Source: Alphaproteobacteria bacterium
GTDB taxonomy: Bacteria; Pseudomonadota; Alphaproteobacteria; UBA6615
Assembly: GCA_002722515.1 (NCBI GenBank)
Contig: PBMH01000025.1
Coordinates: 1-32,426 of the forward strand
Length of the DNA stretch: 32,426 bases
Reading direction: 5' to 3'
The notes below the pieces were generated by a model. It was given only the letters and a program-made list of their open reading frames with translations, had not been told where the DNA came from and made no database searches. Positions 8,549 through 16,734 of the stretch are shown piece by piece; position 1 is the stretch's first letter; the number at the start of each line of letters is the position of its first letter. The translations under genes and the position numbers were made by a program.

Positions 8549-9210
8549 TTGGGATTGCCCTCCTCGTCCGACGCGACCTCCGACTCGCCTTCCGCGGCAG
8601 CACCGACGCAATGATGAGTGTGATCTTCTTCATCCTAGCGGTGATCCTGTTTCCATTCGGGGTGGGCTCAGATATCAAGATTCTGCCGCATATCGGGGGC
8701 GGCATCATCTGGGTAGTTGCGCTACTGGCGGCATTACTTTCGTTAGATCGCATGTTTGCAGCAGACCATGATGATGGCAGCCTCGATCTACTTTACCTGT
8801 CTCCGGTCTCGCTCGGGCAGCTCGCGCTGGCCAAGGCTTTAACTCACTGGCTAACGAGCGGCGTACCACTGCTGTTCGCCGCGCCTATCCTGGCCCTGTT
8901 TTACAATCTGCCCGAGGCAGCTCTCCTGCCGCTTCTGTATACAATGCTACTGGGAACACCGACCCTCAGTCTGGTCGGGGGAATCGGGGCTGCAATCACG
9001 CTGGGGGCTCGTCGCGGCGGCGTCCTGCTGGCTCTGCTGCTGCTACCACTCTATATTCCCGTGCTTATCTTTGGCGCCAGCGCGTTGGATGGTGCCATTG
9101 CAGGACGCGACATCGGACCCCAATTCATGATTCTAGGCGGATTTCTTCTCGCCGCACTCGCCCTCGCCCCATGGGCAACAGCGGCTGCGCTGCGCTACGC
9201 GATCGACTAA
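8545..9210 (+). CDS. ccmB: CcmB, heme exporter membrane subunit
   Basis: The integral membrane partner of CcmA in system I cytochrome c maturation. At 221 residues it has the standard length. It starts MIGIALLVRRDLRLAFRG, the usual CcmB opening, followed by about six hydrophobic segments (roughly 20-40, 46-64, 90-115, 118-140, 150-172 and 185-215). The ATG at 8545 overlaps the ccmA stop. The reading frame extends upstream into ccmA, but that part is out-of-frame ccmA sequence and not CcmB. The ccmC gene follows after 24 bases. Confidence 0.95.
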   Translation: MIGIALLVRRDLRLAFRGSTDAMMSVIFFILAVILFPFGVGSDIKILPHIGGGIIWVVALLAALLSLDRMFAADHDDGSLDLLYLSPVSLGQLALAKALTHWLTSGVPLLFAAPILALFYNLPEAALLPLLYTMLLGTPTLSLVGGIGAAITLGARRGGVLLALLLLPLYIPVLIFGASALDGAIAGRDIGPQFMILGGFLLAALALAPWATAAALRYAID

Positions 9211-9234
9211 ACTGCGCCCAATCAAAGAACGGAT

Positions 9235-9960
9235 GTGACTTTGCTTCATCGCTTTGCAAGCCCAGCTCGTTTCTCCCGGATCGCCACCCGGGTCCTGCCT
9301 TGGTCAGTGGCTCTAACCGGACTTCTATTCGTTGCCGGTATTTACTTCGCTTTGTTCGCATCACCCGCCGACTATCAGCAGGGTGAGACCGTGCGCATTA
9401 TGTACGTGCATGTCCCCTCGGCCTGGATGGCCATAGCCTGCTATATCTTCATCGCCGCAATGAGCGCAATCTCGCTGATCTGGAAGCATCCGCTAGCGGA
9501 CGTTGCCGCGCGGGCTGCAGCCCCACTCGGGGCCGCCTTCACGTTAATTGTACTAATCACCGGCAGCCTATGGGGTAAACCCACCTGGGGCACCTGGTGG
9601 GTCTGGGATGCGCGGCTGACTTCGGTGCTGATCATGTTCTTTCTCTATCTCGGCCACATCGCACTAACGCACGCCTTCGACAACCCCCAGCGCGGCGCCA
9701 AGGCCGCCGCAATGCTGGCCTTAGTTGGGTTCATCAATATTCCAATCATCAAGTTCTCAGTTGACTGGTGGAACACGCTGCATCAACCCGCCAGCCTGAC
9801 CCGTCTCGACAGGCCAGCAATCGACCCAGGCATGCTGACGCCATTGCTACTGATGGGGCTCGCCTTCATGGCTTATTTTGTCACGATGCTGCTAATCCGC
9901 ATGCGGGCAGACCTCAATGCCGCCCGAGCTCGGGCCCGGCAGTTGTCTGCCGCCGAATAA
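9235..9960 (+). CDS. ccmC: CcmC, heme-handling WWD-domain protein
   Basis: An inner-membrane protein of the heme-handling (HHP) superfamily that presents heme to CcmE. It has 241 residues and about six membrane spans. The periplasmic tryptophan-rich WWD motif is WGTWWVWDARLTS (118-130). The flanking axial histidines are His59 (VHVPSAW) and His183 (NTLHQPAS), as in characterised CcmC. The start is GTG at 9235, with only a weak upstream purine stretch; no in-frame ATG lies nearby, and the family start matches. It is normally followed directly by ccmD, but here a cytochrome c gene intervenes. Confidence 0.95.
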   Translation: MTLLHRFASPARFSRIATRVLPWSVALTGLLFVAGIYFALFASPADYQQGETVRIMYVHVPSAWMAIACYIFIAAMSAISLIWKHPLADVAARAAAPLGAAFTLIVLITGSLWGKPTWGTWWVWDARLTSVLIMFFLYLGHIALTHAFDNPQRGAKAAAMLALVGFINIPIIKFSVDWWNTLHQPASLTRLDRPAIDPGMLTPLLLMGLAFMAYFVTMLLIRMRADLNAARARARQLSAAE

Positions 9961-10078
9961 TTACGTTTGCGTGTATAGATAAGTGGTAGGCAAAGTTAAT
10001 CGAGATCGTGTTTCTCTCGGCGAGACAGCAAGCTCAATTAGGGCACTTTCATTGTTTTAAGAAACCGAGACCCGTATC

Positions 10079-10459
10079 GTGAAACCTCTGATTGTTCCGG
10101 CCCTACTCTCCGTTCTGACCGTTGCCGCACCGAGTGTCGTCCTCGCGCAGGATCTCGCAGCAGGCAAAAAAGTGTTCCGCCGCTGCAACGCTTGCCACAC
10201 CCTCGAAGAAGGCGGCACAAACAAAGTAGGCCCCAATCTCTGGAACATCTTCGGTAGCACCGCCGGCACCCGCACTAATGGCTTCAAGTATTCCAAAGCG
10301 CTGAAATCATCCGGGATTATCTGGGACGACTCAACGATGTCGGCCTATCTTGAGAATCCTCGCGGGACGGTGCCAAAGACACGCATGAGCTTCATCGGCC
10401 TAAAGAAGGCCGATCAACGTGATGCCGTAATCAACTATCTGAGGAGTGCGACCCGCTAG
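10079..10459 (+). CDS. Class I cytochrome c (mitochondrial cytochrome c / c2 type)
   Basis: A 126-residue periplasmic electron carrier. A signal peptide covers residues 1-23 (likely cleavage after VVLA). The heme-binding motif is C36-NA-C39-H40, and Met103 in KTRMSFIGLKK is the expected distal ligand. GPNLWNIFG, GIIWDD, YLENPRG and the KTRM loop closely follow mitochondrial cytochrome c and alphaproteobacterial cytochrome c2, which carry electrons from the bc1 complex to a terminal oxidase or reaction centre. The start is GTG at 10079. The gene has 118 bases upstream and 178 downstream, larger than the other gaps in the ccm cluster, so it may be an insertion with its own promoter. It is itself a client of the surrounding maturation genes. 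Confidence 0.93.
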   Translation: MKPLIVPALLSVLTVAAPSVVLAQDLAAGKKVFRRCNACHTLEEGGTNKVGPNLWNIFGSTAGTRTNGFKYSKALKSSGIIWDDSTMSAYLENPRGTVPKTRMSFIGLKKADQRDAVINYLRSATR

Positions 10460-10637
10460 ACCATGTGACGAAACGACACCGCGCGCCCTAGCCTTGCCGG
10501 TCGGTCGTTCCCATATAAATGGCAACGTGGCGCGATTTGGTTAAACTAAACTCCGACGTTAAACCTAGCCGGCTTAAGTTAACCGATTTTTATATCCCGC
10601 ACCTCGCCGCGCGTTTGACCATGATGGTTCCGGAAAC

Positions 10638-10838
10638 GTGGAAGACCTTGCAGAATTCTTAAATATGGGCGGTCATGCTGCATTCGTCTGGCCCGCACTG
10701 GGAACAGCCGCAGCGATCCTGTCGATCATGGCAATCTCCAGCGTCCAGCGACTGCGCCGGAGCGAAATAATCCTGCGCACATCTGAGGCATCCACACCCG
10801 CCCGCCACCAGCGGGCCAAGATAGAGCCCGGCACATGA
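10638..10838 (+). CDS. ccmD: CcmD, small heme-exporter accessory protein
   Basis: A 66-residue single-span membrane protein that stabilises the CcmC-CcmE-heme complex and allows CcmAB to release holo-CcmE. The CcmD hallmark FLNMGGHAAFVWPALG is at residues 7-22, followed by the transmembrane helix (about 17-35) and a basic cytoplasmic RLRRSE segment (38-43). The start is GTG at 10638; nearby ATGs at 10621 and 10624 are out of frame. Its stop overlaps the ccmE start (ATGA). It is separated from ccmC by the cytochrome c gene, an unusual position. Confidence 0.9.
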   Translation: MEDLAEFLNMGGHAAFVWPALGTAAAILSIMAISSVQRLRRSEIILRTSEASTPARHQRAKIEPGT

Positions 10839-11278
10839 AGCGGAAACACCGACGTCTCCTCTTCGTCGTGGTCTCACTAGGGTTACTGGGTTCGGCCGCC
10901 GCGCTAATCCTGAACACGGTCGAGGACAGCCTCATCTTCTTTTACACACCCTCCGATCTGGCTGCACGTCCGGCTGCACCGGACAACCGGTTCCGCCTAG
11001 GTGGTCTAGTCGAGAAGGGTAGCGTTCGCAGCAAGGGCAAAACCACATTCTTTAACGTCACAGACATGAACAGAACAATCTCGGTAATCTATACAGGTGT
11101 CCTGCCAGACCTATTCCGCGAAGGACAAGGTGTAGTCGCCGAGGGAACACTCGACCCGGATGGTCGCTTCACGGCCAGCCAGATTCTAGCCAAGCATGAT
11201 GAAACCTACATGCCTAAAGAGGTCGCCGACGCCCTGAGCAAGAAGGGTCGATGGCGTGAGGGGAAATCCGGGAAATGA
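10835..11278 (+). CDS. ccmE: CcmE, periplasmic heme chaperone
   Basis: A membrane-anchored chaperone that binds heme covalently and carries it to the CcmF/H ligase. It has 147 residues: a basic N-terminus, one anchor helix (8-27) and a periplasmic OB-fold domain. The heme-attaching histidine is His121 with Tyr125 in the HDETY motif (the HxxxY type, as in E. coli H130/Y134). RLGGLVEKGSV (54-64) and FNVTD (73-77) are conserved blocks. The start and stop overlap ccmD and ccmF by four bases each, indicating tight translational coupling. Confidence 0.96.
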   Translation: MKRKHRRLLFVVVSLGLLGSAAALILNTVEDSLIFFYTPSDLAARPAAPDNRFRLGGLVEKGSVRSKGKTTFFNVTDMNRTISVIYTGVLPDLFREGQGVVAEGTLDPDGRFTASQILAKHDETYMPKEVADALSKKGRWREGKSGK

Positions 11279-13284
11279 TTGCAGAGATCGGCCAGTATGT
11301 TCTGATCATTGCACTTGTACTTGCGGCCATTCAATCGGTCGTACCACTTTGGGGTGCGGCGCGTGACGAAGCTAGATTGATGGTAGTCGGCGACCGATCG
11401 GCGATCGCCCAGGCGGTCGCCCTGCTTATCGCATTCGCAGCGCTAACACATGGTTTCATCACGTCGGATTTTTCGCTAACAGTAGTGTTTCAGAATAGCC
11501 ACTCCCTAAAGCCGATGCTCTACAAGGTGAGTGGGGTGTGGGGAAACCATGAAGGTTCAATGCTGCTCTGGGTTCTGGTTCTGGCGCTTTTCAGTGCCAC
11601 CGTCGCGATCTTTGGACAGAACCTGCCCCCAACGCTGAAGGCCAGGGTCCTCGCAATTCAAGCGATGATTGGTTTTGCCTTCCTCGCCTTCATTATTTTC
11701 ACGTCGAACCCTTTCGCGCGGCTTAGTCCGGTACCACTTGACGGCACCGGCCTCAACCCGTTGCTGCAGGATCCCGGTCTCGCCTTCCACCCGCCGCTGC
11801 TCTATCTTGGCTATGTCGGCTTCTCTATGGCGTTCTCTTTCGCAATCGCCGCCCTGGTCGAGGGACGCGTTGATGCGGCATGGGGCCGCTGGGTCCGCCC
11901 TTGGACGCTCGCAGCTTGGGCTTTTCTGACCGGCGGCATCGCGTTGGGCAGCTGGTGGGCTTATTACGAACTAGGTTGGGGTGGTTGGTGGTTCTGGGAC
12001 CCAGTCGAGAACGCTAGCTTTATGCCATGGCTGTTCGGTACTGCGCTGCTACATTCGTCGGCCGTGGTCGAGAAGCGTGATACCCTGAAAAGCTGGACCA
12101 TCCTTCTCGCTATTCTAACTTTCTCCATGAGCCTTCTGGGAACCTTCTTGGTCCGATCCGGTGTCCTTACCTCCGTACACACCTTCGCAACTGATCCCGA
12201 GCGCGGCGTCTTCATACTTGCTATTCTCGCAATTGCCATCGGCGGCGCGCTAATTCTTTTTGCGTTGCGCGCACCCGGCATGAAGGGTGGTGGCCTGTTC
12301 GCCCCGGTCAGCCGTGAGGGTGCGCTGGTTGCCAACAACATGCTGCTAACACTCGCCGCGGTTACGGTTCTACTCGGTACTCTTTATCCACTGATACTAG
12401 AGGCCCTGTCCGGCGGCCAGTCCCGGGTCTCGGTCGGCCCACCGTTCTTCAACGCCACCTTCAGCCCAATCATGGTACCTCTGGTGCTGCTGGTCGCGCT
12501 GGGGCCGTTTCTGGCCTGGAAGCGCGGCAATCTGCGCATGGCATTCGGAAAACTAGTCCCGGCAGCAATCGGCGCATTCCTGGCGATCATTATCACATAC
12601 CTCATGGTGCCCGGTGGCCCCGCGCTCGCTCCCCTAGCGATGGGCCTCGCCGCATGGCTAGGAATTGGTGCGATTTCCGAGTGGAGCGGCCGTATCAGGC
12701 TGTTCAGATCTCACCCGAGAGACGCGCTGCGGCGAATTCACGAACTGCCTCGATCCGCCAGCGGGATGACTATGGCACATCTCGGCCTCGCCGTAATGAT
12801 CGTTGGAATAACCGGCTCGTCAGCCTGGCGCGCAGAGTTAGTTACCACCCTAGTCCCCGGACAAACCGCCGAGGGCCCGGGCTATGCCGTAACCCTGGAG
12901 TCTGTCATCGAGGGCCGCGGCGCCAACTATATTTTTGAACGCGGCACCCTCCTGATTACCGACGGTGGTCGGCCTGTCGCTAAACTGAACACGGAGCGGC
13001 GTTTCTTCCCCGTTGCCAACCAAACAACGACCGAGGCCGGTATTCGTACAACCATTTTTGGCGATCTCTACGGCGTAATCGGCGAGCGGGGACGCACGCC
13101 TGAAACAGCCGACGCCTGGACCGTAAAATTCTTCGTGAACCCTCTGGTGCCCTGGATCTGGCTCGGGGCCATGTTGATGGCGGTCGGCGGATTCCTGTCC
13201 CTGAGCGATCGGCGACATCGCGTCGGCGCGCCGCGCCGCGCAGCAACGGCCTTAACGAAACGGGTTCCGGACTCAGCCGAGTAA
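11275..13284 (+). CDS. ccmF: CcmF, cytochrome c heme lyase subunit
   Basis: The large integral membrane subunit of the system I holocytochrome c synthetase, which receives heme from CcmE and joins it to the CXXCH of apocytochromes. It has 669 residues with many membrane spans. The WWD motif GWGGWWFWDPVENASFMPW is at about 234-252. Conserved histidines are His172 (FHPPLLY), His260 (LLHSS) and His302 (VHTF), corresponding to E. coli H173, H261 and H303. The C-terminal quarter includes a periplasmic domain and a last membrane helix (about 625-645). The ATG at 11275 overlaps the ccmE stop, and ccmG follows after four bases. Confidence 0.97.
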   Translation: MIAEIGQYVLIIALVLAAIQSVVPLWGAARDEARLMVVGDRSAIAQAVALLIAFAALTHGFITSDFSLTVVFQNSHSLKPMLYKVSGVWGNHEGSMLLWVLVLALFSATVAIFGQNLPPTLKARVLAIQAMIGFAFLAFIIFTSNPFARLSPVPLDGTGLNPLLQDPGLAFHPPLLYLGYVGFSMAFSFAIAALVEGRVDAAWGRWVRPWTLAAWAFLTGGIALGSWWAYYELGWGGWWFWDPVENASFMPWLFGTALLHSSAVVEKRDTLKSWTILLAILTFSMSLLGTFLVRSGVLTSVHTFATDPERGVFILAILAIAIGGALILFALRAPGMKGGGLFAPVSREGALVANNMLLTLAAVTVLLGTLYPLILEALSGGQSRVSVGPPFFNATFSPIMVPLVLLVALGPFLAWKRGNLRMAFGKLVPAAIGAFLAIIITYLMVPGGPALAPLAMGLAAWLGIGAISEWSGRIRLFRSHPRDALRRIHELPRSASGMTMAHLGLAVMIVGITGSSAWRAELVTTLVPGQTAEGPGYAVTLESVIEGRGANYIFERGTLLITDGGRPVAKLNTERRFFPVANQTTTEAGIRTTIFGDLYGVIGERGRTPETADAWTVKFFVNPLVPWIWLGAMLMAVGGFLSLSDRRHRVGAPRRAATALTKRVPDSAE

Positions 13285-13288
13285 CACC

Positions 13289-13837
13289 ATGCGCCAACTT
13301 ATCATCATTCTACCTTTAGCGGTATTCGCGGCCCTGATCGGCCTCATGGCATCACTACTCACGGATGAAGAACGCAATAACAACCTTTCACGCCTGCCCT
13401 CGCCGTTAGTTGGCAAGCCGGCGCCAACAATCTCGCTGCCGGCGATCGCAGCCAATGTACCGGGCGGCCTCTCAACCACCGACCTCCAAGGGAAAGTGTC
13501 GATAGTCAACGTATTTGCGTCCTGGTGTACACCCTGCCTAGCCGAACACCCATTAATCACGAGGCTCGCGACCGAGGGAGCTCGAGTCTACGGCATCAAC
13601 CACCGCGACGAGGCCGCCGATGCCATCACCTGGCTGCGGCGCTACGGGAACCCGTATGCCGCTATCGGTTTCGACGCCGACGGCCGCGCGTCACTCGAGT
13701 GGGGGGTGACGGGAGTGCCCGAAACATTCATCATCAGTGCCGACGGCATGATTGTATACAAGCTCGCTGGGCCAATCACGCCCGAGGCGCTGGACAGAAA
13801 GATTCTTCCGATACTGCGTGAGTTAGAGGGCGGATGA
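13289..13837 (+). CDS. ccmG: CcmG (DsbE), thiol-disulfide reductant for cytochrome c maturation
   Basis: A membrane-anchored periplasmic thioredoxin-like protein that keeps apocytochrome or CcmH cysteines reduced. It has 182 residues. An N-terminal anchor (3-24) precedes the thioredoxin fold. The active site is WCTPC (79-83), and the cis-proline loop GVPE (142-145) is present. SIVNVFASWC before the active site is typical of DsbE proteins. The ATG at 13289 lies four bases after the ccmF stop, and the gene overlaps ccmH by four bases. Confidence 0.96.
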   Translation: MRQLIIILPLAVFAALIGLMASLLTDEERNNNLSRLPSPLVGKPAPTISLPAIAANVPGGLSTTDLQGKVSIVNVFASWCTPCLAEHPLITRLATEGARVYGINHRDEAADAITWLRRYGNPYAAIGFDADGRASLEWGVTGVPETFIISADGMIVYKLAGPITPEALDRKILPILRELEGG

Positions 13838-14448
13838 GGCAGACCACAATTTTTTTATTAGCCGCCACGCTGACCTGCCTAATAGACATCACAGTATCTG
13901 TGGCAGTGGAGCCTGACGAGGTGCTCGACGACCCGATGATCGAAAACCGGGCCCGTGAAATATCTTCCGAACTGCGTTGCGTCGTTTGCCAGAACCAATC
14001 CATCGATGATTCCGACGCGGACATCGCACGTAGCATGCGCCTACTCGTTCGCGAACGTCTGTTAGCCGGCGACAGCGATGATCAAGTAATCGGATATATT
14101 GTAGCCCGCTACGGCGATTTCATTCTGCTCCGGCCACCGTTCCAGGCTAACACTCTGGCCCTGTGGCTCACGCCACCTATCATGGCGATAGTGATCGCCG
14201 CCGTCGCGTTGCTCTACTGTCGGACCTATCAGAGAAGGCGCATTAAGGACACGAGGCCGCACCGCCTCTCGCTTGCCGACCGCAGAGAGCTTGAGGCGTT
14301 GGTGAACCGGTTCGCTGCCGTGAACCTCGCCCCATCACCGCACAACAGTCTAAGCAACGAAATCAAAGAGGGCCTGAACCCGCGCGACCCGGACGCAAAC
14401 ACCGGTGAAGGGAAACCGAACGGCGATGGGACGCCCCGGCCAGCATGA
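13834..14448 (+). CDS. ccmH: CcmH (CycL-type), thiol protein of the heme lyase complex
   Basis: A periplasmic-facing thiol protein working with CcmG and CcmF. It has 204 residues. A signal or anchor segment (about 5-25) precedes the CcmH domain with its LRCVVC motif (Cys49, Cys52) and the NQSIDDSDADIA block. A second membrane helix lies at about 107-130. After it comes a hydrophilic tail of about 70 residues (RRRIKD onward), ending in a Gly/Asn/Pro-rich, probably disordered stretch; most stand-alone CcmH proteins are nearer 150 residues, so this tail is an extension. The ATG overlaps the ccmG stop, and the stop overlaps the ccmI start. Confidence 0.93.
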   Translation: MRQTTIFLLAATLTCLIDITVSVAVEPDEVLDDPMIENRAREISSELRCVVCQNQSIDDSDADIARSMRLLVRERLLAGDSDDQVIGYIVARYGDFILLRPPFQANTLALWLTPPIMAIVIAAVALLYCRTYQRRRIKDTRPHRLSLADRRELEALVNRFAAVNLAPSPHNSLSNEIKEGLNPRDPDANTGEGKPNGDGTPRPA

Positions 14449-15404
14449 CGTTCTGGTTAGCCCTTGCCGCGGTCAACCTTTGTCTAGTCACCTGGATTAT
14501 CTGGCCACTGTTCCGCTTGAACGATACCGACACGGAGCGTGCCGCGTATGAGGTTACCATCTATTATGATCAGTTGCAGGAACTCGATCGAGATCGCGCG
14601 CGTGGACTGATCGACGAAACGCAAGCGGACTCGGCGCGGCGTGAAATAGAGCGCCGGTTGCTTGCGGCAGGCCGCGCCACCGAGCTAAACCGCAAACCAA
14701 AGGTCAAAAGTCACCTAGCGCTGACGGCCTTTCTAATCACCTTGGTACCGTTCTGTAGTATAATTCTATATCTTTATCTCGGATCGCCCGGTGTGCCAGA
14801 TGTCCCCTTCGCCGCGCGCAGCGCACCCCCTCGTGCAACCAACGGAATCATCGCGACCGCGAACGCACAGCTACAAGAGGCAGAGGCACGAACGATCGCA
14901 ACGCCCGAGGATGCGCAAACCTGGTTCGACCTAGGCCGCCTGCGGCTGGTCGCCAGAGACATTAGCGGCGCCGAAACCGCCCTAGCCCGAGCCCGGGTGC
15001 TCGACCCCGCCCGCCCCGAGATCGCCTCGGCCCAAGGCGAAGCGCTAGTCCAGCTCGCCAACGGGCTGGTCACGCCAGCCGCGAGGGCAGCTTTTACGAC
15101 GGCACTAAAGGGGAATTCTGGCGACCCGCGCGCCCGCTACTTCCTCGCACTGGCCGACTATCAATCCGGTCGCAAACATGAGGCGCTTGACGCCTGGTCA
15201 GCGCTCGGCGGGGACACCCCGGTCGATGCGCCATGGCGGCCGACCGTTCTGGCCCGAGTGATCGACACCGCACGCGAGCTTGGCCATGACCCGGCCAACT
15301 GGCTACCAACCAAGGTTACGCCGGAGAGCGGCCCACAAGGTTCAAACAGCGACAACATCTCCACGATACAGAATCTAAACGACACGGAAGTCTCGGACCG
15401 CTGA
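14445..15404 (+). CDS. ccmI: CcmI, TPR apocytochrome c chaperone
   Basis: A bipartite membrane protein that binds the C-terminus of apocytochrome c and hands it to CcmF/CcmH. It has 319 residues. Two membrane helices (about 1-23 and 91-112) flank a cytoplasmic helical loop with the CcmI signature YYDQLQELDRDRARG (40-54). The periplasmic part carries TPR-like repeats (about 150-270; WFDLGRLRLVARDISGAETA is one unit). The C-terminal 35 residues are Ser/Asn/Asp-rich and probably flexible. The ATG overlaps the ccmH stop. It ends with tandem stops TGA TAA and is followed three bases later by a small membrane protein gene. Confidence 0.93.
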   Translation: MTFWLALAAVNLCLVTWIIWPLFRLNDTDTERAAYEVTIYYDQLQELDRDRARGLIDETQADSARREIERRLLAAGRATELNRKPKVKSHLALTAFLITLVPFCSIILYLYLGSPGVPDVPFAARSAPPRATNGIIATANAQLQEAEARTIATPEDAQTWFDLGRLRLVARDISGAETALARARVLDPARPEIASAQGEALVQLANGLVTPAARAAFTTALKGNSGDPRARYFLALADYQSGRKHEALDAWSALGGDTPVDAPWRPTVLARVIDTARELGHDPANWLPTKVTPESGPQGSNSDNISTIQNLNDTEVSDR

Positions 15405-15407
15405 TAA

Positions 15408-15830
15408 ATGGACAGCTTATTCAACCTCATTCGGCTCAGTATTGCCGTTGCCGCCGCCATTGCTATTATCATCGGTCTCTATCGTGGCCTGCGCTGGCGG
15501 TTTCCAAGACTAAGCACGTTCCGCGCTAGGCTAATCATCGGATTGGGTGCAGTTGTACTTATCTCCATCTCAACGAACCGCCTGACGACCAGCGACGCCC
15601 AGTGTCTTGCCCATGAGAATACTGTGCTGCTGCGCGGCGAACGTATTATCAATTTTCGCCAAACCGAGATCGAACGACCTGCCCGCACGATAAACTCACC
15701 GCAATATACGAATGTTCTGGAATCCTGCACATTTCTGGCCCGGTACTGCCCCCTAGACAGCGCTATCAAGACCAGCATAAGGGCAGACAAACTCTGTGAC
15801 CTCGCCGCCGCAGGCGCGCCTTTAAACTAG
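15408..15830 (+). CDS. Small two-helix membrane protein of unknown function
   Basis: I do not recognise this 140-residue protein. Two hydrophobic segments (about 8-26 and 40-58) are joined by a basic loop (GLRWRFPRL), followed by a hydrophilic domain of about 80 residues with four cysteines (in SDAQC, ESC, RYC and KLC contexts). By the positive-inside rule the loop would be cytoplasmic and the cysteine-bearing domain periplasmic. The ATG at 15408 lies three bases after the ccmI stop with no clear Shine-Dalgarno, so translation is probably coupled. Its place at the end of a ccm operon suggests, but does not show, a role in cytochrome or disulfide metabolism. It is convergent with the crotonase gene. 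Confidence 0.7.
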   Translation: MDSLFNLIRLSIAVAAAIAIIIGLYRGLRWRFPRLSTFRARLIIGLGAVVLISISTNRLTTSDAQCLAHENTVLLRGERIINFRQTEIERPARTINSPQYTNVLESCTFLARYCPLDSAIKTSIRADKLCDLAAAGAPLN

Positions 15831-15868
15831 ACCCTGGAAGAACCGTGATGTCAGCGCCTGGATCAGGA

Positions 15869-16654
15869 CTATTTCCCGGTAAAGAATGGCTTGCGCTTCT
15901 CTGTGAACGCCGTGCGGCCCTCGATATAGTCTTGACTAGCGAAACAAGCAGCCACCTGAGCCTCGCACAGTGCCGTATCGCGATCGGCCGGCGGCTTTAG
16001 ATTTTCTTGTACGGCGGTTTTCACCGCCCGGATCGTCAATGGTGCGTTACCGGCAATGCGGCTGACATAGTCGTCGCAGAAATCTGTTAGCTCTGCGCGA
16101 GGCACAACGCGATTGATTAGCCCCATTGTCTGCGCTTCGTCAGCGTCGAACTGGCGCGCAGTATAGAAAATCTCCATCGCGAAGGACGGACCGACGATCT
16201 GCATCAACCTCTCAATCCCCGGCGCGGCATAGCCCAAGCCGAGCTTGGCAGCTGGAACTGCAAAGCGCGAATCGTCCGATGCGACGCGAATGTCGCAGCA
16301 TAGGGCTATGGCCAGCCCACCGCCAATCGCATAGCCGCCGATACGGGCAATGGTCGGCATCGGTGCCTGGGTCAGGACGTTCTGAAAATCGGCAACAGCC
16401 GCTCCATAATCGGCTACGGCATCGACGGTGTCCCGTTCCTCGCCGAACTTCGAGATGTCAGCGCCTGCAACGAAAGCCTTCTCGCCCGCACCCGTCACGA
16501 CAACGACCCGCACACCCCCGTCACAGAAATCTCGAATTACAGCAGCGCCATCGCGCCACATTTCCAGCGACATCGCGTTATGCCGGTCGGGGTTGTTAAA
16601 AGTTAGGTAGCCGACACCTTCTTCACAGCGGCTGAGAATACGGTCAGTGGTCAT
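15869..16654 (-). CDS. Enoyl-CoA hydratase/isomerase (crotonase) family protein lacking both catalytic glutamates
   Basis: A 261-residue crotonase-fold protein acting on an acyl-CoA thioester. The oxyanion-hole segments are AFVAGADIS (60-68) and IGGYAIGGGLAIAL (105-118). Where mitochondrial enoyl-CoA hydratase has Glu144 and Glu164, this protein has Ala115 (GGGLA) and Ala135 (FAVPA), with the same 20-residue spacing. Classical hydratase activity is therefore unlikely, and another crotonase reaction should be expected. The ATG at 16654 follows AGGAG with 7-base spacing. It is the last of three same-strand genes (monooxygenase, GST, crotonase) with gaps of 57 and 80 bases, a possible operon. 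Confidence 0.88.
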   Translation of the reverse strand: MTTDRILSRCEEGVGYLTFNNPDRHNAMSLEMWRDGAAVIRDFCDGGVRVVVVTGAGEKAFVAGADISKFGEERDTVDAVADYGAAVADFQNVLTQAPMPTIARIGGYAIGGGLAIALCCDIRVASDDSRFAVPAAKLGLGYAAPGIERLMQIVGPSFAMEIFYTARQFDADEAQTMGLINRVVPRAELTDFCDDYVSRIAGNAPLTIRAVKTAVQENLKPPADRDTALCEAQVAACFASQDYIEGRTAFTEKRKPFFTGK

Positions 16655-16734
16655 TCTTTTTCTCCTGGCCGTTTCATCGACCTTTGAATTGAATCACGGC
16701 AACGAAAATTCGTACTGCGACGATTGCATCAACC

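Noticed and set aside
10500-10600. GGTTAA/TTAACC dyad and a TTTTTATAT tract upstream of ccmD as a terminator or promoter
   Set aside because: Arms are short and widely spaced and no box spacing fits convincingly.
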